Origin: Crocinitomicaceae bacterium
Lineage (GTDB): Bacteria; Bacteroidota; Bacteroidia; Flavobacteriales_D; Crocinitomicaceae
Direction of reading: 5' to 3'
Assembly: GCA_024643725.1 (NCBI GenBank)
Contig: JAHEMJ010000014.1
Coordinates: 124,001-188,000 of the forward strand
Length of the DNA: 64,000 bases
A program made the translations under genes and the position numbers. Shown here piece by piece: positions 18,728 through 27,868 of the stretch. Under the pieces are notes generated by a model that saw only the letters and a list, made by a program, of their open reading frames with translations, had not been told where the DNA came from and searched no databases. The first letter of the stretch is position 1. Each line of letters starts with the position of its first letter.

Positions 18728-19141
18728 ATGTATCCAGCAGAATTAGTACAACCCATGAAAGACGACCTAACATCCGTTGGGTTTGAACAGTTAACCAATA
18801 GTACAGAAGTAGACGCCGCAATCAATGAATCCGAAGGGACCATGTTGGTTGTTGTGAATTCTGTTTGTGGCTGTGCCGCAGGAAATATGCGTCCAGGTGT
18901 GAAGTTATCCTTGCACCACGACAAAACACCTTCGAAATTAACAACGGTTTTCGCCGGTGTTGACACTGAGGCAGTAGCACAAGCAAGAAAGTACTTTTTA
19001 CCTTATCCTCCATCTTCTCCGTCCATTGCTTTATTCAAGGATGGTAAATTGGTGCACTTTTTAGAGCGTCACCATATCGAAGGTGGAAGCGCACAAATGA
19101 TTGCAGCAAATTTAGCTGCCGCTTATGATGAGTTTTGTTAA
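18728..19141 (+). CDS. BrxA/BrxB family bacilliredoxin (YphP/YqiW-like)
   Basis: A 137 aa cytoplasmic thioredoxin-fold protein of the DUF1094 family. The diagnostic CGC active site lies in NSVCGCAAGNMRPG, and the N-terminal MYPAELVQPMKDDL and the central FLPYPPSSPSIALFKDGK are family-typical. In Bacillus these proteins remove bacillithiol from mixed disulfides; whether this organism makes bacillithiol is not shown in the window. The stop overlaps the next start (TAATG), so the gene is translationally coupled to the ArsC-like gene. Confidence 0.93.
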   Translation: MYPAELVQPMKDDLTSVGFEQLTNSTEVDAAINESEGTMLVVVNSVCGCAAGNMRPGVKLSLHHDKTPSKLTTVFAGVDTEAVAQARKYFLPYPPSSPSIALFKDGKLVHFLERHHIEGGSAQMIAANLAAAYDEFC

Positions 19142-19461
19142 TGAAACGCATTTATCAGCTAAACACCTGTGACAACTGTCGCAAATTATTAAAAGCATTT
19201 TCGGAGGCGTCCGACTATGAAATCATTGACATCAAATCAGCTGGAATTTCAGCTGAGTCACTTGATTCTATGAAAGAACGAGCAGGGTCTTACGAGGCCC
19301 TGTTTTCTAAACGCGCCATCAAGTACAAAACTTTAGGATTAAAAGACAAACAACTCACCGAGCAAGAGATGAGGCAATTCATTTTAGATGAGTATACCTT
19401 TTTGAAACGCCCAGTGCGGATCGATGGTCAACAGATCTTTATTGGAAAATTAAGCGACTAA
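19141..19461 (+). CDS. ArsC/Spx-like glutaredoxin-fold protein
   Basis: A 106 aa protein of the arsenate reductase ArsC / Spx family. The N-terminal segment IYQLNTCDNCRKLLKAF carries a CxxC pair, and the C-terminal FLKRPVRIDGQQIFIG matches the family's RP(V/I)..DG..I.G motif. Arsenate reduction is possible but no arsenic genes are nearby; coupling to the bacilliredoxin gene suggests thiol-redox work instead. ATG at 19141 is preferred to the in-frame TTG at 19135. The 3' end overlaps convergent hemW by 4 bases. Confidence 0.85.
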   Translation: MKRIYQLNTCDNCRKLLKAFSEASDYEIIDIKSAGISAESLDSMKERAGSYEALFSKRAIKYKTLGLKDKQLTEQEMRQFILDEYTFLKRPVRIDGQQIFIGKLSD

Positions 19462-20585
19462 TCCAAACGGAAAAACGAGGCTGAAATTCCATCGGCTTGT
19501 AATTTACCTTTTTCTGTCAAGGAATAAAATCCCTCTTCTTCACACATTAAACCATCAGAAAGATAGCTTTCTAATTGCCTTTTTTCCGTGGGATGAAATC
19601 CACCGAAACCCTGTATTTTGTCTTGGGAAACTCCCCATTTAGTGCGCAGTCCTGTTAAAAAACACTCATTCCATTGTGCGGCAACACTCAATACTTCAGC
19701 TTCAAACCAGTGATCATTGTTTCCCACCTGTTGATAGTATTTCGTATTATTCGCAATGTTCCAACGGCGTTCGATGCCATTAAAGGAATGTGCACTGGGT
19801 CCAACGCCGATGTATTTCGTTAAATTCCAATAGGCTGAATTGTGCTTCGCGTAGTGTTCATCCTTCGCAAAATTGGAAATTTCATATTGCTCAAATCCCG
19901 ATTTTTGGAGGACACTGACCATGATTTCAAATTGCTCACTTTGTTGATCTTCACTAGGTCTTTCTAGTACTCCTTTTTGAACGTGATTCAACAAAGCTGT
20001 TTTCGGTTCTATCGTCAAACAATAGGAAGAGATGTGCTGTACATTTAAAGACAGCCCACGTTCTAAATGTTCCATCCATTGTTCATTCGCTAATCCTGGT
20101 AAACCATAGATGAGGTCGATGCTGATGTTCGTGAAACCATGAACTTGTGCTAGTCGAACCGCATCTGTTCCTTGTTGAAGGGTGTGGGACCGATTCATCC
20201 AATTTAAATCACTTTCTTGAAACGACTGAAGTCCGATACTCAAGCGATTGATTCCTTGTTTTTTCCAGTTGATTAAATTGTCCTCGGTTGCATCCTCTGG
20301 ATTCACTTCAAAGGTCATTTCTAAGCCCGTTGAAACAAGGTAATTTGACCGAATAGCATTGAGAATTTGACTAAGTTCCTCGCTCTTCAAAAGGCTCGGC
20401 GTACCTCCACCAAAATAAATTGTTTCAATGGATTCATTGTTCAATTCATTTTTTCGCAAGGCCAGTTCCAAGCAGATAGCATCAATCAACTGGCTACGAT
20501 ACTTCGAAAAGGTCGTTGAAAAATGAAAATCACAATAAGAACACCGCTTTTTACAAAAAGGAATGTGCACATAGATTCCTGCCAT
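19458..20585 (-). CDS. hemW: Radical SAM protein HemW (heme chaperone family)
   Basis: A 375 aa radical SAM protein. The N-terminal HIPFCKKRCSYCDF holds the CxxxCxxC cluster ligands, then YFGGGTPSLL, FEVNPEDATEDNL, RLSIGLQSFQ and LIYGLPG. The later segments EISNFAK..HNSAYW and YIGVGPSAHSF, and the C-terminal winged part, are those of HemW (formerly annotated as oxygen-independent coproporphyrinogen III oxidase). HemN-specific N-terminal residues are absent, so heme trafficking rather than oxidase activity is likely. It is 12 bases downstream of the T9SS protease gene and may share its transcript. Confidence 0.94.
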   Translation of the reverse strand: MAGIYVHIPFCKKRCSYCDFHFSTTFSKYRSQLIDAICLELALRKNELNNESIETIYFGGGTPSLLKSEELSQILNAIRSNYLVSTGLEMTFEVNPEDATEDNLINWKKQGINRLSIGLQSFQESDLNWMNRSHTLQQGTDAVRLAQVHGFTNISIDLIYGLPGLANEQWMEHLERGLSLNVQHISSYCLTIEPKTALLNHVQKGVLERPSEDQQSEQFEIMVSVLQKSGFEQYEISNFAKDEHYAKHNSAYWNLTKYIGVGPSAHSFNGIERRWNIANNTKYYQQVGNNDHWFEAEVLSVAAQWNECFLTGLRTKWGVSQDKIQGFGGFHPTEKRQLESYLSDGLMCEEEGFYSLTEKGKLQADGISASFFRLD

Positions 20586-20597
20586 TCCCTTCGGTTC

Positions 20598-22931
20598 TTA
20601 TTGTTTAATGAAGGACTTCATGGAAGTTGCTCCATTCGCAAAATTCACTTGTACAAAGTACGTTCCGATTGCCAAGGACTCCGTATTGATATTTCCTTGG
20701 TTGTTTTGAACAGATTGACGTAAAATTGTTTTTCCGTACAAATCAAGGATCACTACATCTGTTGCTTGTCCGAGCTGAACGGCAAGCGTTAAGTTCCCTT
20801 TTGTTGGATTCGGATACACATTCCACTGGATCATTCCAAGTTCTTCCACACCCGAATTATCTGTGTTTTTTACCACATCAGAAGTTTGAGCCCCGAAATC
20901 AGCAGCCGAAAGCGTGTATAAAACGGCAGAAGCATTATCCAATAAAGTCAAATTGCCGTCCACATTCGAACCTCCCCATTGAGATGCTCCTAATCCGTCG
21001 CCATAGTAATCATAAATTGTGAAAGTGTAACAATCCGTTACAGAAATCGGAATGTCATAGTTATACGTTGTATTTCCTGCAAGCGGGCTTGTTGGATCTG
21101 TTGGCGCCGGGCTATTTCCTGTTCCATAATTCCCAACAAAACTTTCATTTCCTTCAAACCAAACAACCGTTCCGTTACTAGAAGTTAATTCCATGTATGT
21201 TTCATCCGGATAATTGTCTGTTAACAAAGTTACCTTCAATACGCCCATTGTTTGATCAATTGGATCAATCGTTAAAGCCGTATTCACCGCATCGTTCACC
21301 GCATTTTCATCTGTTCCGGCGTTTGGATTGGATACCGTTGCAGTAAATGTATGATTCCCTGGGCTTAAGTTGAGTGCTGGCAAGGTAATTAGTGCTGTTT
21401 GCCACTGTGCCAATGATCCACTCCAGTTGTAGATTTGATTCGCACCACCGTCAATCGAATAAGTAACAACCGCAGAAGTTAACGTGGTAGTTCCAGAATT
21501 TGCAATGGTTACTTTTGGTGCATAGTTGGTTCCACAAAATGCTGTTGCCTCTAGTATTGGGCTTGACAATCCAGCATCTAATTGCGCAACTGTCGCATTC
21601 GCTGGATCAAATCCATCGATGAATTGTGCTCCTGCATTGTTTGGGTCTAACCAACATTTCAATTGGTTGGTTGTATTGCTCCCTGCCGGCTCCCAAGAGA
21701 CACTTAATTTTCCGTATTCATCCGATAAGTTTGCGCCACCACAAGCAGATGCGCCACCATGAAGTTGGCCAATGATTCGGTGATTTTGATCAAACAAAGG
21801 AGAGCCAGAAGAACCTCCTTCTGTTACACCACTATCCCAATTGGTTACTCCCCAGTGACTGTTTGCCGGACAACTACCAAACGTGGTAGAAATCAACGGA
21901 TCATTTTCCAAAGAGATTTTTTTGATGTCCCCTGATGGGTGGTGAATGCCCACGGCAGAAGTTGGGGTATTTCCAGAATGGTCCCAACCAGCGAAATAAG
22001 GTGTATACGCGATTGGAACAGTTCCAGCCGATAATCCGCCTGTGATTTCAACTAAACAAAAATCGGAAGCCGTTGCTCTTGCGCGTAACACAGCACCTGA
22101 CAGGGATTGAAAAGTTGGCGATGCCGCAGGATTGTTACAATCTGGGGATTGCCATTGAAAACGGAAAATCCAAGAAGCTGGATTGCTGTAGCAGTGATCC
22201 GCTGTTAATACATATGGTTTTCCATCATTTAAGGTATTGTTGATCAAAGATCCTGAACAAAAGCCACTACTTCCAGAAACGAGCATCACTACTCCATTAC
22301 GTTGTTGTGTCCAAGGTAGCCCTTCCGAACAATTCACATTTCTGTTACAAGATCCCGAACTACCAAATGCTTTTTGCTGAAACTCTGCAGCTGTGCGGTA
22401 TCCATGTGTAACAATTCCAATTTGAACATGTCCTTGCGGATTATTTTTAGGGACAAAATACTCCACGATTGACGTACTTCCCGGAACCAATTCTGTTCCC
22501 AATTGTCCTTCATATAAATGGTTCGCTGTAAAATTTCCTAAAATGAAATCTTTTTCAGGATTGAATACATACAACTCATTTCCGCTTGGAATCACGGTGT
22601 GATCAAACGTTAAGTTAATCGTTAAGGCATTTTCACAATGCACCACTAAATGCCATATACGGTCACCGTTTGGCAAGGTTGTCCACGTTCCCGTGTTATC
22701 CGTATTTAAATTGGTGTAATTGTTCCAACCAAAACGCCAAGGAGCGGAACCAGTTCCATCCACCAATGCATCTTCTGCTTTTAATGCTTGAATGTCCGGT
22801 TGTGGAAAATTGATTCTTGTCAGTTCCTTTAGATTAATGGAAGCCTTATAGGTCTTTTTCCATCCTTCGCCTTGTTGAGAGAAACCATTGAATGCGAAAA
22901 GTGCGAGAATAAGAGTAAGCGTTGTTTTCAT
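20598..22931 (-). CDS. T9SS-secreted trypsin-like serine protease
   Basis: A protein of about 777 aa with a Sec signal (MKTTLTLILALFAFNGFSQ). The middle holds a chymotrypsin-fold protease of the lysyl/glutamyl endopeptidase kind: YVLTADHCYS (catalytic His), DFCLVEITG (candidate catalytic Asp), EGGSSGSPLFDQN (catalytic Ser), plus several cysteines that may form disulfides (CSGSL, DHC, CPANS, ACGG). A CARDB-like beta domain follows, then a module with CYTFTIYDYYGDGLG and a type A T9SS sorting domain starting VYPNPTKGN. It probably digests extracellular protein. Its two C-terminal modules match those of the thioredoxin-fold protein at 32214-33719. It lies just downstream of the redoxin gene. A start six bases earlier (MSMKTT, 22937) is also possible. 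Confidence 0.92.
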   Translation of the reverse strand: MKTTLTLILALFAFNGFSQQGEGWKKTYKASINLKELTRINFPQPDIQALKAEDALVDGTGSAPWRFGWNNYTNLNTDNTGTWTTLPNGDRIWHLVVHCENALTINLTFDHTVIPSGNELYVFNPEKDFILGNFTANHLYEGQLGTELVPGSTSIVEYFVPKNNPQGHVQIGIVTHGYRTAAEFQQKAFGSSGSCNRNVNCSEGLPWTQQRNGVVMLVSGSSGFCSGSLINNTLNDGKPYVLTADHCYSNPASWIFRFQWQSPDCNNPAASPTFQSLSGAVLRARATASDFCLVEITGGLSAGTVPIAYTPYFAGWDHSGNTPTSAVGIHHPSGDIKKISLENDPLISTTFGSCPANSHWGVTNWDSGVTEGGSSGSPLFDQNHRIIGQLHGGASACGGANLSDEYGKLSVSWEPAGSNTTNQLKCWLDPNNAGAQFIDGFDPANATVAQLDAGLSSPILEATAFCGTNYAPKVTIANSGTTTLTSAVVTYSIDGGANQIYNWSGSLAQWQTALITLPALNLSPGNHTFTATVSNPNAGTDENAVNDAVNTALTIDPIDQTMGVLKVTLLTDNYPDETYMELTSSNGTVVWFEGNESFVGNYGTGNSPAPTDPTSPLAGNTTYNYDIPISVTDCYTFTIYDYYGDGLGASQWGGSNVDGNLTLLDNASAVLYTLSAADFGAQTSDVVKNTDNSGVEELGMIQWNVYPNPTKGNLTLAVQLGQATDVVILDLYGKTILRQSVQNNQGNINTESLAIGTYFVQVNFANGATSMKSFIKQ

Positions 22932-22939
22932 AGACATGA

Positions 22940-23554
22940 TTAATTTGTAATGCGTTTAATGCCACACCCTTTCGGTGGGGTTGAGTTCATTTTAATTTTT
23001 TTGTTTCCGGACAATTCCACCATCGCGTTTTTCACGTAAGGAATGTCTGCTTTGCGTTCTTTGTCCCAGATATTGTCAATGGATCCCATATACACCAATT
23101 TCATTTCATCGTTCAACAGGAAAACATGCGGTGTTGTTTTTGCCCCAAATACATTTGCCATGGTTGAATTCACATCGACTACATAAGGCATTTGATACTG
23201 TTGTTCCGCTGCACGTTTGATCATTTCAGCATAGGAATCTACTCCCTGTCTTTTTCCTTCATTAGCATTCACTAAAATCATCCCGATTTTCAAACTATCA
23301 GCAAAACGATACAACGCATTGTACTGACGTTCCCAGCCTGGAAAATCCTCTGTCCCTACGACAAACGGACAAGTATTACAAGAGAACACAACCAATAATC
23401 CATTTTCTTTTTTGGAGTCATTTAGGGAAGTTGTTTCACCAATTGAACTTTGCAGTTGGTCATCTAACATGATGGCTTTGTCTCCCAATTTCATTTGGGC
23501 ATGTAGTACGAAACTACACATAAACAGTGTCAGTAAAAGAGTGAAGTTTTTCAT
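22940..23554 (-). CDS. Periplasmic thioredoxin-like (redoxin) protein
   Basis: A 204 aa protein with a signal peptide (MKNFTLLLTLFMCSFVLHAQ) and an AhpC/TSA-type thioredoxin fold. The active-site segment is VVFSCNTCPFV, giving a CNTC pair, followed by a conserved TTPHVFLL cis-Pro region. The C-terminal TPPKGCGIKR contains one more Cys. Related Bacteroidota proteins are described as peroxiredoxin-like or thioredoxin family; substrates are unknown. The protease gene starts a few bases after its stop, so a role in oxidising or protecting that Cys-rich secreted protease is an attractive inference. Confidence 0.88.
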   Translation of the reverse strand: MKNFTLLLTLFMCSFVLHAQMKLGDKAIMLDDQLQSSIGETTSLNDSKKENGLLVVFSCNTCPFVVGTEDFPGWERQYNALYRFADSLKIGMILVNANEGKRQGVDSYAEMIKRAAEQQYQMPYVVDVNSTMANVFGAKTTPHVFLLNDEMKLVYMGSIDNIWDKERKADIPYVKNAMVELSGNKKIKMNSTPPKGCGIKRITN

Positions 23555-23637
23555 AAGGCGATGAATAGTGAGAGGAAAGTTACGATTTTTCTTTCAGTTG
23601 GATGAAAATTTGCATGAAAAACCTACGTGACATGTTG

Positions 23638-23645
23638 TATATTTG
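23638..23645 (+). promoter_or_regulatory. -7 box for udk
   Basis: TATATTTG matches TAnnTTTG, 15 bases before the udk ATG. Confidence 0.55.
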
Positions 23646-23660
23646 TAGGAAGGATTATAC

Positions 23661-24290
23661 ATGAAAAATAAACCATTTGTTGTCGGAATTTGTGGGGGAA
23701 GTGGCGCTGGAAAAACGACGTTACTGCGAAGATTATCTGAATCTTTTGATGGAGTGACTCCATCCGTTTTTTCCATGGATAATTACTACCATCCGATTGA
23801 AATGCAGTCCTTGGATCAAAACGGCAAAGTGAATTTCGACTTGCCAACGGCCTTAAATCAAGAAAAGTTGGAACAAGACTTACACGATTTGGTGACTGGA
23901 AATCCAATTGAAGTAAAAGAGTATTTTTTCAATGCCCCGCCGAACAAAAATGTATTGTTAACCATTCATCCGAGTGAGGTAATTATTGTGGAAGGCTTGT
24001 TTTTGTTCCATTATAAAAAGGTATTCGAAAAATTAGATTTTAGCATTTTTGTCGATGTGGACCATCAAACACAATTAGATCGTCGCATTTACCGAGATCA
24101 AGAAACTAGAGGTTACAAACGCTCTGAAATCATCTACCAATGGGACAATCACGTTTTGCCATGTTATCAAAATTACATTGAACCTTACAAAGATCAAGCA
24201 CATTTTATCTTTCGAAACGACCATCGGGCGGATGAAGATTTTGTGCAGCTTCACGAAGCGCTTTCAAATCTATCCAATAGCGTCGTATAA
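23661..24290 (+). CDS. udk: Uridine kinase
   Basis: Phosphorylates uridine (and cytidine) to the monophosphate in pyrimidine salvage. The 209 aa protein has the P-loop GICGGSGAGKTTLLRR at its N-terminus, FSMDNYYHPI (substrate-binding region), FDLPTALNQEKL, VIIVEGLFLFH, and RRIYRDQETRGYK (lid). The size and motifs are normal for the family. The histidine kinase gene begins two bases after its stop, so they form an operon although the functions look unrelated. Confidence 0.94.
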   Translation: MKNKPFVVGICGGSGAGKTTLLRRLSESFDGVTPSVFSMDNYYHPIEMQSLDQNGKVNFDLPTALNQEKLEQDLHDLVTGNPIEVKEYFFNAPPNKNVLLTIHPSEVIIVEGLFLFHYKKVFEKLDFSIFVDVDHQTQLDRRIYRDQETRGYKRSEIIYQWDNHVLPCYQNYIEPYKDQAHFIFRNDHRADEDFVQLHEALSNLSNSVV

Positions 24291-24292
24291 GG

Positions 24293-27200
24293 ATGAGGAA
24301 GTGGGTGCATATTTCCCTGAAATACAAGTATTTTTTACTTGCCTTCCTTTCTTTTATGTGTTTTCTATTGCTGCTGCTTAATCAAGCAAACGATGGATTC
24401 ATTTCGATAAAAAAAGTCCAAGCAAACTTTCTTCAGCAAGAAAAAAAACTGACAAAAAGTGCAGCTTCAGCGCTGAAGTCCATTGAGAAAAAAGGCGAAA
24501 TCCCATCAAACGAGCATTTCTATGTTCACGTTTATCAGAACGATAAATTAATCAAATGGAACACAAACCAAGTTCCTGTCACGAATTTTTCATCGATACA
24601 ATTTCCATGTAACGGTATTTTTAAATTACAAAACGGATGGTATTATGGCTCCTTCGTGAGAAAAGGAACACTCAGTTGTTCGGCTTCTTTTTCCATCATA
24701 AGCGAATATCCTTATTCGAATGAATTTATCAGTGCCACACCAAATCCAATTTTTGGTTCAGTTCCCTTTCATGTTGGACTTGACCAAAACCAAGGATTTC
24801 CAATTTACAATCTAGCCAAGGAATATTGTTTCTCCATTCTTCCTATCCGAGATCAACAACCATCGAGTCATTGGTTACTATTACCCCTTTTCTTGACTGG
24901 AATAATCAGTTTATTGTATGCTTGTTATGAGCGAATGAAATCCAATCCAAGGGGAAGATGGGTCTTTGTTATGGCATTGGTCTTTGTCAGGATGCTTTCA
25001 TTTGATCTTCCATTGACTTCCATTTTTCCACAAGCGAATTTTATGGATGCCAATTTATTTGCATTCAATGAATGGTTTCCTTGCTTTTTTGATTATTGCA
25101 TCAACACCATTTTTATCGCCTTTGGCTTTATGATGCTTTTTAAATCCTTTAAGGAAAATGAGCATCCTATATCAAAATGGATTCAACTCATTGGGGTATT
25201 CGGAGCTTGGTGGATGATTCTTTCCCTGATGAACATCCTCTTGTTACATTCTACTATTCCCTTGAATTTCGAACACTTTTTTGATTTGAATAGTCTATCC
25301 TTTGTCTTTTTCACCTTAATTGGTCTCTTGTTCTTGAGTTTCCAAAAAATGGTGTTCGGAATGATTGCCTCTTTTCAAGGACGTTTAAACATGTTATTTG
25401 TTGGACTTCTCATTACCAGTACTGTTTTCATCTTTATATGGTTTTTCCAACAAAAATCCACATTCTCGTTGCTATCTTATCTCTTCCCATTTTGCGTTAT
25501 TTGCATTCATTTAATCTTTTCCACGCGGAATAACAGCCTTCAACAATTTACATTTCAACTGCTTTTATTGTGCTCATTTTCCTTTGTGTTCGTTCATGAA
25601 TTAATTCAACATAACGAACAAAAAGATGTAGAAAACCGTGCCATTTACACACAAAACTTAGCGACAGAGCGAGATGTGAATTTAGAATTGGAATACCTTG
25701 AATTAAAAGAAAACGTTGGGCAAGATCGCTTATTTCGACAATTTGGAGATAGCACCAAAACAAGCATCGATCGACATTTGCTATCGGCAATTCTAGAAAA
25801 ACGATACTTCCATGGATTGTGGGATGGCTACGATTTACAATTTAACGTCTATCATCCAGCAGGAAGTTCTTATTATTCAACGGATCGTTTAGACCAATTA
25901 GAAGCGCTCATTGATAAGCACGGACAGCAATCGGACATTGACGCATCCATTCATTTTATGCCACATGAGGAAGATGGATTGTCGTATGTCATTCTACAAA
26001 AAATCTACGCGTCCAAGATTCCGTTAATGCTCAGTATTTGCTTGAAATCGAAACGCATTCCTGAGGAGATTGGTTTTCCACGCTTGTTAATTTCGGACAA
26101 GGCAAATGTCATGAATTCTTTGGAAAATTATTCCATCGCGAAGTATTCCGAGGGGCAATTAATTCATCAATCTGGCGCATTTAACTTTCCCGTAAACTTA
26201 CAGTCCTTTTTAGGAAATCACTTAAAAGAAGGTTCCTTTCGTTTAGATGGATTCAACCATTATTACTACCGGAAATCCAAAGAAAATGCGATTGTTATTT
26301 CCGCAAAATCTAGCTCTTGGTTTGATCACGTTACCTCCTTTGCTTACATCTTTTGCTTCTGGGGTATTTTACTTATTGTCATTTACCTGATTAACGGCGG
26401 AGCAGTTTTGAACGGAATCGACTTGTCATTTGCGTTTAAAATTCAAATTGCCTTTGTAATGGTGATCGTTCTTTCCTTATTACTTTATGGTGTCGGAAGC
26501 GGAGTCTTTGTTGGGAAACAATACGAAGGATTTACGCGAAAGAACATTCAGGAAAAATTAAGTTCCATTCAGGAAGAATTGAGCTTACAATTAACCGAAA
26601 AAACGAGTCTAATTGTTAGTCGGGACAGAGAACAGCTACAAAATTCTCTACAGAAAATTTCAGCCATATTTAAAACGGATGTGAATATTTACGACTTGCA
26701 TGGATTACTCGTGGCCAGTTCACGTCCAAAAATATTTGATTTAGGATTAGTCAGCGAACAAATGAATCCAGACGCTATGCGTAAAATGATTGGTCAACAT
26801 GCCAGCTCTTTTTCGCATACAGAAGAAATTGGGAAACTAGCATTTATTTCTTCCTATCTTCCTGTTTTCAATGAAGATCATCGAGAAATTGGGTACATCA
26901 ATTTACAGCATTTCGGACAACAACAAGATTACGAAAATCAGATAGAGACCTTCGTGACCTCCATGATCAACGTGTTTATTTTATTGCTTGCATTATCAGT
27001 GATAATTGGTCTTCTCGTTTCCAACTGGTTAATTGCTCCATTAAATGTCTTGAAGCGACATATGTCCAATATTCAATTTGGGAAAGAAAATAAACGCATT
27101 GTTTACCAACAAAAGGATGAAATCGGTGCCATCGTTCAAGCGTATAACGAAAAATTAGAAGAACTTCAGGAGGCCGCACAAAAACTTGCTTCATCAGAAC

Positions 27201-27868
27201 GGGAAATGGCATGGCGCGAAATGGCTCAGCAGATTGCACATGAAATTAAAAATCCACTGACCCCTATGAAGCTGAGCATTCAACACTTGATGCGCAGTTA
27301 TGATCCAAGTAATACCGACAGCGAGAAACACCTGCAACGTGTCATGGATTCACTCATCGAACAGATCGATGGATTAACGCGCATCTCCAATGAGTTCTCG
27401 AATTTTGCTAAAATGCCTGAACCGGTATTACAGCGCGAAAACATGGTCGATCTTGTAGAAAAAGTCCATTCCCTTTACGAAAACGAAACACAAATTGCGG
27501 TTCAATTTGACGCGCCAAGCACACCTGTTTTCGTTCAAATCGATCGTAGTTTATGGATTCAAGTTTTTGTCAACCTACTTCAAAATGCACAACAAGCATT
27601 GGTGGAAAAAGAAAATGGATTGATCGAAGTTTCGTTGAGAAAAGTTGAGAATCGCTGTATCGTCAAAGTTGTAGACAATGGTTGTGGCATTTCTGAGGAG
27701 GAAGCACCCCGAATCTTCACTCCGCATTTTACCACCAAGTCGTCAGGAAGCGGGATTGGACTTTCACTCGTCAAACAAATTGTCGAAAAACATGGTGGAA
27801 ACATTTCCTTCACATCCATTCTGCATGAAGGAACGACCTTTAAAATAGAGCTTCCTTGCGAAGATTAA
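24293..27868 (+). CDS. Large multi-pass membrane sensor histidine kinase (NtrY-like)
   Basis: A 1191 aa sensor kinase. One N-terminal TM (about 8-28) precedes an extracytoplasmic region of about 170 residues, then a block of about eight TM helices (200-440), a second long extracytoplasmic region, two TM helices near 680-740, another sensor segment, a last TM near 890-915, HAMP, HisKA and HATPase. The phosphoacceptor is His983 in AQQIAHEIKNPLTPMKL; the N box VFVNLLQNAQQAL and G boxes DNGCGI and GSGIGLSL are intact. The HEIKNPLTPMKLS signature is that of the NtrY group. No response regulator is adjacent. rpoN lies about 12 kb away; NtrY-type kinases often act on sigma-54 activators, but none is seen here. 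It forms an operon with udk. Confidence 0.93.
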   Translation: MRKWVHISLKYKYFLLAFLSFMCFLLLLLNQANDGFISIKKVQANFLQQEKKLTKSAASALKSIEKKGEIPSNEHFYVHVYQNDKLIKWNTNQVPVTNFSSIQFPCNGIFKLQNGWYYGSFVRKGTLSCSASFSIISEYPYSNEFISATPNPIFGSVPFHVGLDQNQGFPIYNLAKEYCFSILPIRDQQPSSHWLLLPLFLTGIISLLYACYERMKSNPRGRWVFVMALVFVRMLSFDLPLTSIFPQANFMDANLFAFNEWFPCFFDYCINTIFIAFGFMMLFKSFKENEHPISKWIQLIGVFGAWWMILSLMNILLLHSTIPLNFEHFFDLNSLSFVFFTLIGLLFLSFQKMVFGMIASFQGRLNMLFVGLLITSTVFIFIWFFQQKSTFSLLSYLFPFCVICIHLIFSTRNNSLQQFTFQLLLLCSFSFVFVHELIQHNEQKDVENRAIYTQNLATERDVNLELEYLELKENVGQDRLFRQFGDSTKTSIDRHLLSAILEKRYFHGLWDGYDLQFNVYHPAGSSYYSTDRLDQLEALIDKHGQQSDIDASIHFMPHEEDGLSYVILQKIYASKIPLMLSICLKSKRIPEEIGFPRLLISDKANVMNSLENYSIAKYSEGQLIHQSGAFNFPVNLQSFLGNHLKEGSFRLDGFNHYYYRKSKENAIVISAKSSSWFDHVTSFAYIFCFWGILLIVIYLINGGAVLNGIDLSFAFKIQIAFVMVIVLSLLLYGVGSGVFVGKQYEGFTRKNIQEKLSSIQEELSLQLTEKTSLIVSRDREQLQNSLQKISAIFKTDVNIYDLHGLLVASSRPKIFDLGLVSEQMNPDAMRKMIGQHASSFSHTEEIGKLAFISSYLPVFNEDHREIGYINLQHFGQQQDYENQIETFVTSMINVFILLLALSVIIGLLVSNWLIAPLNVLKRHMSNIQFGKENKRIVYQQKDEIGAIVQAYNEKLEELQEAAQKLASSEREMAWREMAQQIAHEIKNPLTPMKLSIQHLMRSYDPSNTDSEKHLQRVMDSLIEQIDGLTRISNEFSNFAKMPEPVLQRENMVDLVEKVHSLYENETQIAVQFDAPSTPVFVQIDRSLWIQVFVNLLQNAQQALVEKENGLIEVSLRKVENRCIVKVVDNGCGISEEEAPRIFTPHFTTKSSGSGIGLSLVKQIVEKHGGNISFTSILHEGTTFKIELPCED

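Noticed and set aside
19458..20585. Oxygen-independent coproporphyrinogen III oxidase (HemN)
   Set aside because: The sequence lacks HemN-specific N-terminal features and has the length and motifs of HemW.
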